DNA from: Homalodisca vitripennis
Lineage: Eukaryota; Arthropoda; Insecta; Hemiptera; Cicadellidae
Direction: 5' to 3'
Length of the DNA: 64,000 bases
NCBI RefSeq assembly: GCF_021130785.1
Contig: NW_025776852.1
Span: forward strand, 48,588 to 112,587
Part shown: positions 51,906 through 63,800 of the stretch, piece by piece
How positions within the stretch are numbered: position 1 is the first letter of the stretch
Layout: each line of letters begins with the position of its first letter
The notes under the pieces: generated by a model
Told to the model about the DNA's origin: nothing
What the model saw: the letters and a program-made list of their open reading frames with translations, nothing else
Database searches by the model: none
Translations under genes and position numbers: made by a program

Positions 51906-52808
51906 ATTATACACGGGTGCTATTTAAGAATGAAATTTCAATATTCTGAGTGAAGCGTGTTTATAACTAAACTAGTGAAGTATTTGTATAATAATTATAT
52001 TTTCATATTTTTAATAAATGTTGATGTAACTTCAATAGTAGATCGTATTGTAGACTACTTGATTTAAATATGCCACACAAATAACATAATGGAAATAGTT
52101 TCTTAATACAAAGAGATAATGCATTTGGAGAAAGCCTTTACGTCCTGCGCAAATATGTTCAAAGGCCTCTTAAAGCACAAAATCATGCATATAATAGCTT
52201 ATTCTTTAAACTTCTCTATTTTGTTTATAGTGATACTAAGCAAAATACTGTATCTATATTTGAATATGAATCTTATTTTATCTTTTTTACATTCAAACAA
52301 TGAAAATATCTATGCCGTAACATGCGCAGTAAAAATCAAATTATAATTCCTTAAAGCACAGGAGAGTAATCAATGTCAACTATGCAATAAATATGGAAAG
52401 TTAATTATGATAGTTTGACTACCCTATTAGTGTTAGGGAAGTGGTTTGATCATCGCAGAATGGTATTAAAATAGAGATAGCTTTCACTGTATCAGTCCTA
52501 TACAGGAGTTAATAATTACAAACAAATCACATTAAAATATTTTAAAAATTAATTAAATATATTTAATCTTTAATCACACTAATTTTTAAATTAATTGATT
52601 GTTTTAAATTAACCTATCAAAATAGTATTTTTCGTATTTTGCATCCACGAAGGAATTATATAAATGCAGTTTAAATGTGCAGTGAAACAGTTTCTATTAA
52701 TTTATAACCTGTTTAAAATTAACAGGGGTTTTACATGAAGATTTTCTTGATCAAAAAATAACGTTCGTATATTTTTTAAGCTAAGAAATAACTTATATTT
52801 ATGTTTTT

Positions 52809-53330
52809 AAATCATTTAAGTACTCTAAATGTACAGAAAGAATCAGTTTACAATCAATTTCTACACATCGACCAAACTATATAATATCCGTTCATACATA
52901 TCTGATAAACAGTGTAAAGATTAATTGAAGAAATATTTTCGTATATTTTGCGACCTAAAAAAGAACTTGAGATTTATGTTATTAAATCCTCTCAGTATTC
53001 TAGGTGTACAGAAAGAATCAGTTGACAATCATTTTCAACACATCGTCAAGCTATATACTATTTGTTAATATATATCTGATAAAAAGTGTAAGGATTATTT
53101 GAAGGATTTTTGACGTATATTTTGTGAGCTAAAAAAGTTTTTGAGATTTGTGTTTTCAAATCCTCTCAGTACTATAAGTGTACAGAAAGAATCAGTTTAC
53201 AATCAATTTCGACACATCCACAAAGCTATATAATATCCTTTCATACATATCTGATAAATAGTGTAAAGATTACTTGGAGAAATATTTACTTAAATATGTC
53301 TTAGAGATATCACTCAGGCATTTAATAACA
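52809..53330 (+). repeat. Three units of a ~174-bp tandem repeat
   Basis: The landmark 'aatc.t.t.agta.tcta' with 'gtacagaaagaatcagtt' starts at about 52809, 52984 and 53158. Copy A has two units. The third unit is the closest to the dispersed consensus. Confidence 0.8.
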
Positions 53331-53679
53331 GTGCAATATTAAGCATGATTGAATTAAGCGAATGCTAGTTGACTTAGGAATAAAATTCATATCTTATTAA
53401 CATTTAATTATTTAGACTCAATAAAATATTAACTATATTATACAGATTTGAGTAGAAATATGGTCTGTTATTGTTGATATAACTAATTAGTTTCTGAAAC
53501 CATCACCAGAGCTCTGAAGTTAACCTTCACAGACATTCAGAATTAAATTTATATTCCTTTTTTGTTTCCTGTCATTGTACAAACAATTTTATGCCATTTT
53601 GTAACACATCCTGTAGTTATAAAACATTTAGTTTCGGAAACAGTACGGTTTTAATAAAATTAGTTATCTTTAAAAAATT

Positions 53680-53681
<2 letters not shown>

Positions 53682-53716
<35 letters not shown>
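53682..53716. repeat. (AT)n microsatellite
   Basis: About 17 AT units; absent from the corresponding place in copy A, where the sequence is a short T/A-rich stretch near 12060. Confidence 0.95.
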
Positions 53717-53717
<1 letters not shown>

Positions 53718-54864
53718 CGTAACTGAGAGTAACTTTGTTCCTATTAGTTATGAATAAAACAGATAATAATTATTTTAATTAAAAATATTAATCGGAACTG
53801 AACTACTATATAAGTTATTAATTATGTAAGAATTACTTAATGTCAGATTACTACGTACAATGCTGCTAAATTACTTAACAAACAGCATGTAGGCCTATTA
53901 CTAAGTCTCTCATAAAGAGGATGACGCTAAACTTCTAGTCGAAACGTTAAGAGCCTCTTAGGGCGTAACAGTTTGCAGGAACAAAATGAAATCGCTACCA
54001 ATGACTTCATGGAAACATAGCAATATTTTAAAGTCAATTGGGAGATTTATATTTTAAGATAAGAACTTTATTAATTATGCAAGAGGTGGAAATTGTTTTT
54101 CTTTTAGTTTTAAAAGCTTTACCGTGTTAAGATTAACAATTTTTTTATGTGCCCCTATCTTTTTCACCATTTACGAAAATAATAAATAATAAATTTGAGT
54201 ATTTTTGTAAACGTAATTTTATTTTACAGAAATTAGTTGGGATAATTGGATACTACTGAGAATATGGAATTAAAAATGTTTCATAATTTAAAGGTAACTT
54301 CACTTTAAAAGAAACTCAACCCGGTTTGTGTACATTTGATTGTTTAATATTACAACTCGTCCCAGGCCTCATAGAGGGATTTGGTGATTGGTTAAATTTG
54401 GAAATGATGTTTTAAAATTTTGTTTTCAGTTTTATCCTTTTGGTTAAATTCGGAAATGAAGTTTCCAAATGTCATGTTCACAGTTGTATCCGTTCTCGAG
54501 AATCATGCGGGTCCTAACTGTTTTCTACCGCTCAGCTACAAATACATTGATTATATGGCTGACCTATACAGATTTTGTGGCTGACCTAACTTCTGTGAGG
54601 GTTTAATGTTGAAATTCCCTCGTAAAATTTGTATACTGGAGGGATTATGATCAATTACGTGCATATATTGCAGAATATGAATTAAAAACAACTATAAAGC
54701 TTGTTTATTAATATGTTCTTAAAATAAATTTAAAATTGATTAAAGTAATTTAAGAATTGATGATTCAAATGTTTGTAATATGAAGTTACTTTACAAAAGT
54801 TACTTTCTGAAGGACTTTAGTACCTTTATCTTGCAATATCTGACAATTATTGTAATTAACAAAT

Positions 54865-56436
<1,572 letters not shown>

Positions 56437-56495
<59 letters not shown>
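56437..56495. repeat. (AT)n microsatellite
   Basis: About 29 AT units; a shorter TA tract follows at 56607-56620. Confidence 0.97.
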
Positions 56496-56499
<4 letters not shown>

Positions 56500-56834
56500 C
56501 TACACCCTGTGCTTGGTCTTAAACAATTAGTTATTACAATATTTAAAAATTAGAATTATTATATAAGCATTTGTAGATACTAATACTGATATAATAGTAG
56601 ATACTATATATATATATATCTTTATTTTTAGTATTTAATATTTATCGAGTTTTTATCATATATGAAATATTTTCTAGATACATTAGTACCTAGAGAACAA
56701 CACTAAAACAACATATTAATTGGAAAGCTAAAAAAGTAAAACATTGTCTTGCAAGAGGGCTTAGAAGGAGACGGAGAATGAAGTAGTGGACTAATCGACT
56801 TTATGGTCGCTTAAATGAGCTAATACAGCGGCGT

Positions 56835-57193
56835 GGGTCGTTGGGCCTACGCCTGGTGGTGTAATCGGCCCTATTTTGAACATCGTAGGATTCATTCCAT
56901 TAAGGTCCGTAGGCCCAACGGCCCCGTTCAAATATTATTGCTTGATATTCATTCACGGTCTAATTACACCACTGACCGTTGGTCCAACGAACCTATACCT
57001 GTAAATAAAAACTACAAGGTACGTTGGGCTAACGACCCTATATTTACAATTTAAAGATACTAAACAAATAGGGTCGTTGGTCTAACGAGCCAGTGGAGTA
57101 ATCTAATCTGTGTATGTTTGTAAAATGGGTCGTTAGGCCAACGACCCTCTGTAAAAATTACATTTCTTCTTGGGGTTCGTTGGGCCAACGATC
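56835..57193. repeat. Cluster of seven near-palindromes of about 21 bp
   Basis: The consensus is GGGTCGTTGGGCCAACGAC followed by CC, which is its own reverse complement except for the centre. Copies lie at 56835-56855, 56904-56923, 56974-56993, 57018-57038, 57071-57091, 57127-57147 and 57174-57193, at spacings of roughly 50-70 bp. Spacers are AT-rich and different from one another. A second motif, AGTGGAGTAATCG (or its reverse complement), sits beside several copies (56856, about 56961, 57092, 57194). A related hairpin, gtggag...atcgat/atcgat...ctccac, follows at 57347-57380. The 73-codon frame at 56833-57054 has no other support. It is not a prokaryotic CRISPR array: repeats vary, spacing is irregular and no cas gene is present. 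Confidence 0.9.
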
Positions 57194-57810
57194 AGTGGAG
57201 TAATCGAACCCTCCCCAAGTAATCAATACAAGAAAGACGGGTGTTCAGGTCACAGTTTGTTCGCTAGGTTGTAATCGTGTACTCTGAAACGCCTCGACAT
57301 TGGGTGACATAGGGTTGGTCTAACCATGATAAACTCAACGAAAATAGTGGAGGCATCGATCAAATCGATAATCACTCCACACACTCATCACCATCTACAC
57401 TTCATCGATCCTCACTCAAAATTAAACGGATCAAATAGCGTCAAATACAATATAATACGGGATTGATCAAATCGTGATTCAAAATACTGTTCAAATTATT
57501 TCTTGATTTCGTAAACTCTTAGACAGAAAAGTTTTAGATTTTCCTCTTTCTACAACGAAGTCTTATTTCTCGTTTTTCCTCGGCGCATTAAATTTACGGC
57601 TTATTCCCGGTTTCTCCCGGTCGGATGGCCACTCTGTAGCGATGTTACGGGCATACAGGGGAATGGTCGTCCCCTTCGACCACCGTTAATTCAAAATCGA
57701 AATCTTTTTTATTGCAGCGTCAGTATGTATATTGTATGGCAAACGTCAATGCGGGGTTTCTAAAATTCCAGGTATTCATACACACAATACACATTCATAC
57801 ATAAAATTTT

Positions 57811-58653
57811 TCTGTAGCAGGAACACGTTATTGACGTCATACAAACTTCGACAGCCTAACTTAGCTATAGGCGGCTCTGTCTGTAGCAGGAACACGTTAT
57901 TGACGTCATACAAACTTCGACAGCCTAACTTAGCTATAGGCGGCTCTGTCTGTAGCAGGAACACGTTATTGACGTCATACAAACTTCGACAGCCTAACTT
58001 AGCTATAGGCGGCTCTGTCTGTAGCAGGAACACGTTATTGACGTCATTCAAACTTCGACAGCCTAACTTAGCTCTAGGCAGCTCGGTCTGTAGGAGGAAC
58101 ACGTTATTGACGTCATAAAAACTTCGACAGCCTAACTTAGCTCTAGGCAGCTCTGTAGCCTCGACAGCCTAACTTAGCCGGCTCGGTCTGTAGCAGGAAC
58201 ACGTTATTGACGTCATACAAACTTCGACAGCCTAACTTAGCTCTAGGCGGCTCGGTCTGTAGTAGGAACAAGTTATTGACGTCATAAAAACTTCGACAGC
58301 CTAACTTAGCTCTTGGCGGCTCTGTCTGTAGCAGGAACACGTTATTGACGTCATACAAACTTCGACAGCCTAACTTAGCTATAGGCGGCTCTGTCTGTAG
58401 CAGGAACACGTTATTGACGTCATACAAACTTCGACAGCCTAACTTAGCTCTAGGCGGCTCGGTCTGTAGTAGGAACAAGTTATTGACGCCATAAAAACTT
58501 CGACAGGCTAACTTAGCTTTAGGTGGCTCGGTCTGTAGCAGGAGCAAGTTATTGACGTCTTACAAACTCCGATAGCCTAACTTAGCTCTAGGCGGCTCGG
58601 TCTGTAGCAGGAGCAAGTTATTGACGTCATACAAACTCCGACAGCCTAACTTA
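57811..58653. repeat. 69-bp minisatellite, 12 units plus one truncated, with CRE sites
   Basis: Units begin 'tctgtagcaggaacacgtta' at 57811, 57880, 57949, 58018, 58087, 58187, 58256, 58325, 58394, 58463, 58532 and 58601. A truncated unit of about 35 bp lies at 58152. Ten of twelve units contain TGACGTCA; 58463 has tgacgcca and 58532 has tgacgtct. Because 69 is divisible by three, frames stay open on both strands (57732-58118 plus, 57776-58102 and 58143-58547 minus), giving 23-residue repeats. Openness on both strands points to repeat geometry rather than coding. Confidence 0.97.
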
Positions 58654-59244
58654 TCTCTTTACTTTCTCACTCTCAGTATCGGTTTCCGCGCGGTTTTTGA
58701 GGGTGACTAATAAAGAAAAATTGATATTGATCTGTAAAGAAAATAAATACTGATTGAAATAGTATAGTAGCCTATTTGTAGACATTATAGGAAACAAAAC
58801 ATTTTAAAGACAAATAGCTCTTGTAAGGTTCGATAATGGCGCCAAAAGTACTAATTTTCATATCGTTTCGTTGCATTAAAGCATAGTGAACTCCTGTATT
58901 TGCTGTACGTTTTTAGGGAATACATTATTTACCCTAAAAAACCTTTTCTCCGTTACATGTTGTGATTTAGGTTATTCATTATAATATAGGTTAGTTAATT
59001 ATCAAGGTTCAAAATATTTCGGTTCAATAATTATGTTATTCTACTTACCTTATTTTTAAATTTTCGGACTTTAATTCGCTGTTTCTACCCTGGAACTAAT
59101 GTTTTATAGAGCCCTTAAGACTCCTTCTTCATGTTTTGATAGAACAGCTGATTCGATGCATTGGGCCACCTAAAATCGTGGACTTTGATGCGTAAATTAA
59201 GTCTTTTAACCTTCCTCACAAATTCAAGCACGCTAAATCCTAGG
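58654..59244. other. Non-coding stretch right of the minisatellite
   Basis: The phrase 'atggcgccaaaagta...ttttcatatcgtttcg' near 58845-58885 has a diverged counterpart, 'gtggcgccaaaaataatgtt', near 62641 in the same orientation, so it is another low-copy repeat. No gene seen. Confidence 0.4.
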
Positions 59245-59650
59245 ATCTGGGTGGATAGTTGACTGGAAGAGAGTTTGACGCACCGCTTCAGAGTAGTCCG
59301 GCTGGCGCCCCAACATGCATAAACCGCATTCCTGAGTTGGTTTGTTCAGGAATATTAACAGTAAATTTGGCAAGTAATCGGTGGAAAAGTTGTTGTACAT
59401 ATTTCTGCCAAGTGTCCTTAGAAAATTACGGGCCAACAGTTTAGATACCAGCAATAGCGCACCAAGTATTGAGGGTCCAGTACCTTTGGTTGGCTACCTC
59501 TCGCATCCAGTAAGGTTCTGAAAAGCTCAGAACCTCATGTTGTGGCGGTTCACATCTCTATTGTTTTGGGAGGTTGTTTCTTCGCGCCACAAAACGCTGG
59601 GGGAAAATATTAATCTTCATGCACGTTATCATTTCTCCCGAACTTGATGA
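59245..59650 (+). repeat. Left arm of a diverged inverted pair
   Basis: 'tagttgactggaa', 'cacc.cttcagag', 'gggccaacagttt', 'gcgcaccaagtattgagggt', 'ctctcgcatccagtaagg' and 'aacctcatgttgtggcgg', then 'aatcttcatgcacgttatca', are found in the same order on the opposite strand at 63500-63800. The two opposing open frames of 61 and 73 codons here overlap each other, and neither is maintained in the partner. Confidence 0.6.
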
Positions 59651-60615
59651 AAAAGGTTCAGCAGCTGTGGAGGACAAGCTTGTCCATGCCGGTAAAAACT
59701 AACTGAACTACAACAACGTGTTCAGATTAACTAAAAAAGGTTAAGACATAGCTGTTATGTGGTTTGTTATTAAACAAACCATCCCAGGCCACTAATAAAT
59801 AGACCGCTATTAACGTTTAAATTTAATAGGAAATAATACTTTTAGTGTACGGAAAGTGTTTTAAAAACAAGTGGTAGACACTTTTGAATATCAAAAGGCA
59901 AATTTAGGAGAACAAAATGGGTGCTTAATGCAACAAAATGTTGCAAAAATTAGTATTTTTAATGGTCACATGCATATTTTTTTTAAATATAGTGTAATAA
60001 TTGTTAGGCGCTTTTTTATAACCTTAATTCTTGTATGTTTAAAGACTCGTGACAATTTGCAACCACCGCCATACATTTTTTTAAATATTTTAAATCAAGC
60101 ATAGATATAATTCGTTATCATTTTACAATTCTGGATGAAAATATTGATTTGCCGAAAGATAAATATAAGGTAGGTGGAACTAAAGGACGAACGTAAATGC
60201 TCCAGAGTGAAAACAGTATTATTTACGAGTAACTGGCTGACACAAAAAGTTAAAATATATGACAGAAATGCTAACAATCATGAAACATTGTTAATTGTTT
60301 CTATGGTAATCTATGTTAAATATTTAGTCAAAATTCGAAATTGAAGCGTAAACATGCTACAACGTTTAGGTCCAATTTTATTATACATATACAGGATTCC
60401 AGCTGCGCCCAAATTGTTCTAAATTGCCCTCCACAATGATTGATAGTCAGTTAAAGAGTTGATATTAGAACGTCGAGCAGTTTTACCCCATTTTAATGGG
60501 CCAAGAAGAATGAGCCGCCTCTGGTTCAAGATGGCCAGAGGTGATTGTATGGTTCCAAGCTGGAGAGTGGATTATAGTAAAGGATGGGAGGATAATGAAT
60601 CTTTCTTCAACAAAG
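59651..60615. other. AT-rich stretch between arm and minisatellite
   Basis: No gene recognised; the frames at 59871-60104 and 60095-60277 are AT-biased and without motifs. Confidence 0.4.
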
Positions 60616-61500
60616 CGCCCTGCTGCTCCCAGGCTCCATGGCTGAGAACAGTCGTGAAATCCCTCGTCTGGACACCATTCTTCGTCGTAGCGCTCTGCTG
60701 ATCCCAGGCTCCATGGCTGACAGCAGTCGTGAAATCCCTCGTCTGGACACCATTCATCGTCAAAGCGCTCTGCTGGTCCTAGGCTCCATGGCTGACAGCA
60801 GTAGTGAAATCCCTCGTCTGACACCATTCTTCGTCGTAGCGCTCTGCTGGTCCCAGGCTCCATGGCTGACAGCAGTCGTGAAATCCCTCGTCTGGACACC
60901 ATTCTTCGTCGTAGCGCTCTGCTGGTCCTAGGCTCCATGGATGACAGCAGTCGTGAAATCCCTCGTCTGGACACCATTCATTCGTCGTAGCGCTCTGCTG
61001 GTCCTAGGCTCCATTGGCTGACAGCAGTCGTGAAATCCCTCGTCTGGACACCATTCTTCGTCGTAGCGCTCTGCTGGTCCTAGGCTCCATGGCTGACAGC
61101 AGTCGTGAAATCCCTCGTCTGGACACCATTCTTCGTCGTAGCGCTCTGCTGGTCCAGGCTCCATGGCTGACAGCAGTCGTGAAATCCCTCGTCTGGACAC
61201 CATTCTTTGTCGTAGCGCTCTGCTGGTCCCAGGCTCCATGGCTGACAGCAGTCGTGAAATCCCTCGTCTGGACACCATTAATCGTCAAAGCGCTCTGCTG
61301 GTCCCTAGGCTCCATGGCTGACAGCAGTCGTGAAATCCCTCGTCTGGACACCATTCATTCGTCGTAGCGCTCTGCTGGTCCTAGCATGGCTGACAGCAGT
61401 CGTGAAATCCCTCGTCTGGACACCATTTCCTGCTGACAGCAGTCGTGAAACAGTGCATGCACAGGTTCGTCATAGCGCTCTGCTGGTCCCAGGTTCCATG
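60616..61500. repeat. 75-bp minisatellite, about 11 units
   Basis: The landmark 'ccctcgtctggacaccattc' starts at 60661, 60736, 60811, 60885, 60960, 61037, 61112, 61186, 61261, 61337 and 61409. Each is preceded by 'ccatggctgacagcagtcgt' and followed by a 'cgtagcgctctgctggtc' stretch. Spacing is 75 bp with one- to three-base slips, so reading frames are preserved over runs of units but shift between runs, and several frames are open on both strands. The last unit decays at 61437-61500. Repeats of 25 residues such as MADSSREIPRLD appear on the plus strand and SRRGISRLLSAMEP on the minus strand. I regard both as products of the repeat geometry, not as proven proteins. Confidence 0.97.
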
Positions 61501-62020
61501 AAGTGTGAAATTGTTTGTGTGTCTGGATTTTGCAGTATTATTCACATATGTGCAGCTGGATCTTTCAAAATTTCATATAAAGGAGTCGTCTTAGTTTCGT
61601 AACACGAGACTGAGGGGTGGTGGAGGGTTGATGTTCATGTATGTTTCTTTAATATTGTAAATAAATTTTGGAAAACAAATTCTTGTACTATTTTAATGCG
61701 TAACTTCTAGAAATAAAATATTGAGTAAATAGAGCAATATCAAGGTTTACGCAAATATTTTCAGATTGTAAGAGCAGCATTCGCCTATTTTAAATTAGAA
61801 GTATAATATCTCTTTTACACTCTTAAAAAATACAGTTAAATTATTTTTTTTATTTCCGGGCACTATGTTAATCTACAGCAAATTTTGAAAGGATAATACA
61901 CAACGTTGGGATATTTCAAACTCGTATAATCTAATATATTCAACTAGTAAGGTATGAAGGAAACAGGATTTTTCCGAACATTTGCCATCGTTCAGTGAAA
62001 CAAGAAATCAGTAACACTAC

Positions 62021-62053
62021 GTTTCGAGATCTGCTATCTGATCTCTTCTTCAG
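62021..62053 (-). other. CTGAAGA-hairpin-GAAAC motif, left arm
   Basis: On the minus strand: CTGAAGA, A, GAGATC, eight-base loop, GATCTC, GAAAC. The stem is perfect. See the right-arm copy for the interpretation. Confidence 0.5.
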
Positions 62054-62410
62054 GTAAAGAACTAACTTAATACATAATTACAAACTAGGTTAAAATAAAC
62101 AAATCTTACCAATGCGTTGTGGCACGCCTAAGTCAGGAATCACAACCTACAAAATGTTGTTTGTCATGTCATGTCTACCGTCGTAGGTGGTTGGTAGACG
62201 GGTGAAGACGTATTGTGACCTGTATTCCGTAGTTAAGTTTTAATGATTAGTGTTTTGTATAGTTTTTTTATAAAGTGCATGTTTATAGAGGTAGTGAAGT
62301 TGACAAACAACATGTAGGTTGTGATTCCTGACTTAGGCGTGCCACAACACTTTGGTAAGATTTGTTTATTTTAACCTAGTTTGTAATTATGTATTAGGTT
62401 AGTTCTTTAC

Positions 62411-62443
62411 CTGAAGAAGAGATCAGATTGCAGATCTCGAAAC
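62411..62443 (+). other. CTGAAGA-hairpin-GAAAC motif, right arm
   Basis: CTGAAGA (62411-62417), one A, the stem GAGATC (62419-62424) with GATCTC (62433-62438), and GAAAC (62439-62443). CUGANGA, stem II, GAAA is the catalytic core order of hammerhead ribozymes. The extra A next to stem II, a stem III of at most two or three base pairs and no evident stem I argue against an active ribozyme as read by eye. Confidence 0.4.
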
Positions 62444-62556
62444 GTAGTGTTACTGATTTCTGGTTTCACTGAACGATCGCAAATGTCCGGAAAAATCCTG
62501 TTTCCTTCACAATCCTTCCATCGTCAAAAATAACCTTCAAACATAGTAAGGTATGA

Positions 62557-63499
62557 CTTTACACCCATCAAATAGCTCTGTTAAAAGCTATTTTTTTTTT
62601 TGTACTTCAAAGTTCGGATTTATCTTGGATGGTTGAGAAGTGGCGCCAAAAATAATGTTCATGGCGTTTTGTTACATTTAGTATGTCGTTGTGCTCTGCC
62701 TTTACTTTATGGTATTCCAAAGTTTGTACCAATTCTTTTTAAAACACTTAACGTTTAAGGAGAGTTACCGTAAGTGTACCTGTTAGATAAACCTTTTAAT
62801 AAAATGAGCAAATTCTTATAAAATTTAAACTTTGATGATTGATTGATTGATATTTCATCACTGACCTGTGATGGATGTGTTTGATAACAAATTAAATATC
62901 AATGTCAGCTATATTTTAAACTTTTTTATTAATCTACACACGTGTTTGTACGTTTCGTTACATTTTACTGCCATGGTCATGCGTATCTTCATCGACTCTG
63001 AAACTTTCTGAACAAGTGATAAGAGATGATAATAATGTATTATCAGATTTTTTAGTTAGTCAGTATTGTGCCGTGTCCTTGATGATAAGTATTGTTGTCT
63101 GTCCAATTGATGCCTTTCACAAAGAAGAAGCTTTCTTTATGTTGACGGTGATAGGGTATTAGGTAAATGTTTGCAGGACTACACAGCCGCTGCCGCGCTG
63201 TACGCTTGACGCTACCCGGACCCTGAACATTATTAACAAAAGGTTTAACAAACACTTGCTAGTCGTGTTCGTGAAACGAGAAACACACAACCGGACTACA
63301 ACAAAGTGAACCAGCTCGCTAGGCCTGTAAGGAATGATAAGGCACCAGACCTTTTGGCTGCGATTCAGCTCAACCCTCATGACTCATCTAGGAGAGTTTG
63401 TTACCGATGCAGTAATTAGCCAACGACAGTACTCAGGTCCTTAGGACAGAAAAACGCACCCATACCGGATTTCACTACATCAAGCATTGCATAGAGATG
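62557..63499. other. Non-coding stretch with mixed repeats
   Basis: Contains the 'gtggcgccaaaaataatg' relic near 62641 and 'ttattaatctacacacgtgt' near 62926, which faintly resembles the 20.9-kb relic. A GC-richer patch at 63170-63400 has overlapping minus-strand frames (63052-63255 and 63159-63380). These frames have no recognisable domain; the patch could be decayed coding DNA of a mobile element. Confidence 0.4.
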
Positions 63500-63800
63500 A
63501 CTTATAAGAATGAAATTTTATTTATCAGCCAGTGATAACATGCGCGAAGATTGATATTTAAGTTCTATGGTGAGACGAAGCAACTTTTCGGAGCAATGGA
63601 GTAATAAGCCGTCATAACATGAGGTTTTGAAAAGTTTTCGAAAATCCCACTGGATGCGAGACAACCAACCTTAATACTTGGTGCGATAACCAAATTATTG
63701 GCCCGATTTATTTTTTTTTTTTTTTTTAGAACACTTGCATGGACATTTGTGTAACAACTTCTCTGAAGTGGTGCTGACAAACTGTTCCAGTCAACTACCC
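63500..63800 (-). repeat. Right arm of the diverged inverted pair
   Basis: Reverse complement of the 59245-59650 landmarks, with a T17 run at 63711-63727 where the left arm has a short 'ttagaaaattac'. The 71-codon minus-strand frame crosses that homopolymer and is not conserved in the left arm. Between the two arms lie the 75-bp minisatellite and the 62-kb element. Confidence 0.6.

Larger units (their letters stand above)
48087..54477 (+). repeat. Long direct duplication, copy B (about 6.4 kb)
   Basis: Collinear with 6525-12835 across its whole length. Differences include no 58-bp array, an extra ~35 bp near 51945, one more ~174-bp unit at 52.8-53.3 kb, and an (AT)n tract at 53682-53716. No intact coding sequence. 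Both copies share family B, family C and the 62-kb-type relic at the same relative positions, so those insertions predate the duplication. Confidence 0.85.
61945..62556. mobile_element. Inverted-repeat element flanked by 13-bp direct repeats
   Basis: Arms at about 61956-62165 and 62302-62519 are near-identical inverted copies of about 210 bp around a 136-bp spacer. The 13-bp sequence tagtaaggtatga occurs at 61945-61957 and again at 62544-62556, as expected of a target-site duplication. Each arm holds the hairpin motif described separately. There is no coding capacity. Inverted long repeats with such a motif recall the terminal repeats of Penelope-like retroelements or their non-autonomous derivatives. 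A foldback DNA element is the alternative. Diverged single-arm relatives lie at 8900-9240 and 50340-50640. Confidence 0.65.

Noticed and set aside
56835..57193. CRISPR array
   Set aside because: Repeats are palindromic but vary in sequence, spacing is irregular, there is no cas gene, and all other evidence is eukaryotic.
57732..58547. Repetitive proteins of 108-134 residues on both strands
   Set aside because: The 69-bp repeat unit is divisible by three and stop-free in several frames, so opposing open frames arise automatically.
60483..61354. 164- and 116-codon repetitive frames on the minus strand
   Set aside because: Produced by the 75-bp minisatellite; frames shift where the unit slips by one to three bases, and both strands are open.
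62411..62443. Active hammerhead ribozyme
   Set aside because: The core order is present, but there is an extra base at stem II and I could not pair a stem I around it; kept only as a hammerhead-like motif.
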